The translations under genes and the position numbers were made by a program. This document shows, piece after piece, positions 5,426 to 5,572 of a stretch of DNA of 5,572 nt. The stretch comes from CAYHKY01 sp964357355 (GTDB lineage Bacteria; Patescibacteriota; Microgenomatia; UBA10105). Position 1 is the first letter of the stretch. Every line of letters begins with the position of its first letter. The stretch covers positions 1-5,572 of the forward strand of contig CAYHKY010000083.1 in NCBI GenBank assembly GCA_964357355.1, in the 5' to 3' direction. The notes under the pieces were generated by a model. The model searched no databases, had not been told where the DNA came from, and was given only the letters and a program-made list of their open reading frames with translations.

Positions 5426-5572
5426 ATAAATACACTAAGTCCGATTCATTTACTAAAAGAGCTAGTTAATAGTATACTATAGGTTCCTTTAAAACGCTAC
5501 TTACTCTCCGCATGAATTTATCCTGACTTCTGCTAATTAGTGCTGTCCAAAAAGTTGAATCTGAAATTTTTG
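5426..5572. other. AT-rich non-coding edge with a 12-bp palindrome
   Basis: No gene is supported in this 147-base stretch upstream of the YrdC-like gene. It contains the perfect palindrome ATAGTATACTAT at 5469-5480, about 44 bases before that gene's ATG. The palindrome includes -10-like words (TATAGT, TATACT) on the minus strand, but I find no matching -35 box at 16-18 bases. The promoter of the gene is probably here, and the palindrome could be an operator or simply AT-rich sequence. Confidence 0.3.

Noticed and set aside
5520..5572. The right edge (CTGTCCAAAAAGTTG region) looked like it could be the terminal inverted repeat of an insertion sequence.
   Set aside because: Only one end would be visible, no transposase or target duplication is in the window, and I cannot match it to a named element.
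5537..5572. Eleven open codons ending in TAA on the minus strand, possibly the tail of an upstream gene.
   Set aside because: Far too short to support coding; any edge fragment can show this by chance.

Overview
All seven genes I can support lie on the minus strand and are read from high to low coordinates. The order is: a divergent YrdC/Sua5-like protein, prfB (peptide chain release factor 2), a 160-residue and a 91-residue membrane protein of unknown function, ftsE, ftsX, and a coiled-coil M23 (LytM) murein hydrolase that runs off the left edge. I see no rRNA, tRNA, CRISPR array or complete mobile element.

The order prfB, then ftsE, then ftsX is an ancient bacterial linkage, known for example from Actinobacteria and Bacillus. 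The extra features here are small uncharacterised membrane proteins between prfB and ftsE, compact intergenic gaps, mostly absent Shine-Dalgarno sequences, moderate-to-low GC, and an M23 protein with an unusual domain order. Together they suggest a Candidate Phyla Radiation (Patescibacteria) genome, perhaps Parcubacteria-like. This is inference from style, not a database match. One gene ends in UGA and a full RF2 is encoded, so UGA is read as stop. This argues against the UGA-to-glycine lineages Gracilibacteria and Absconditabacteria.

Layout from the right: 5426-5572 is non-coding and AT-rich, with a 12-bp palindrome. 4511-5425 is the YrdC-like gene. 4327-4510 is a 184-base gap with a weak terminator-like repeat, an extended -10 promoter candidate and a leader hairpin before prfB. 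3310-4326 is prfB. 3230-3309 holds a good promoter candidate and a small hairpin whose 3' arm contains the only convincing Shine-Dalgarno sequence in the window. From 3229 down to 1, five genes are packed with gaps or overlaps of -4, 12, 5 and 13 bases and look like one operon.

Functional reading: FtsE (ATPase) and FtsX (membrane subunit) form the divisome complex that transmits ATP hydrolysis across the membrane to activate a periplasmic or extracellular murein hydrolase. The adjacent coiled-coil M23 protein is the obvious EnvC/PcsB-like partner. The two small single-pass membrane proteins are co-transcribed with them and may be lineage-specific parts of the same system. The most unusual protein-level features are the M23 domain, where the C-terminal HxH half directly follows the coiled coil and the usual first half is absent upstream (possible circular permutation), and the YrdC-like protein, which has a degraded N-terminal motif and an extra N-terminal region.
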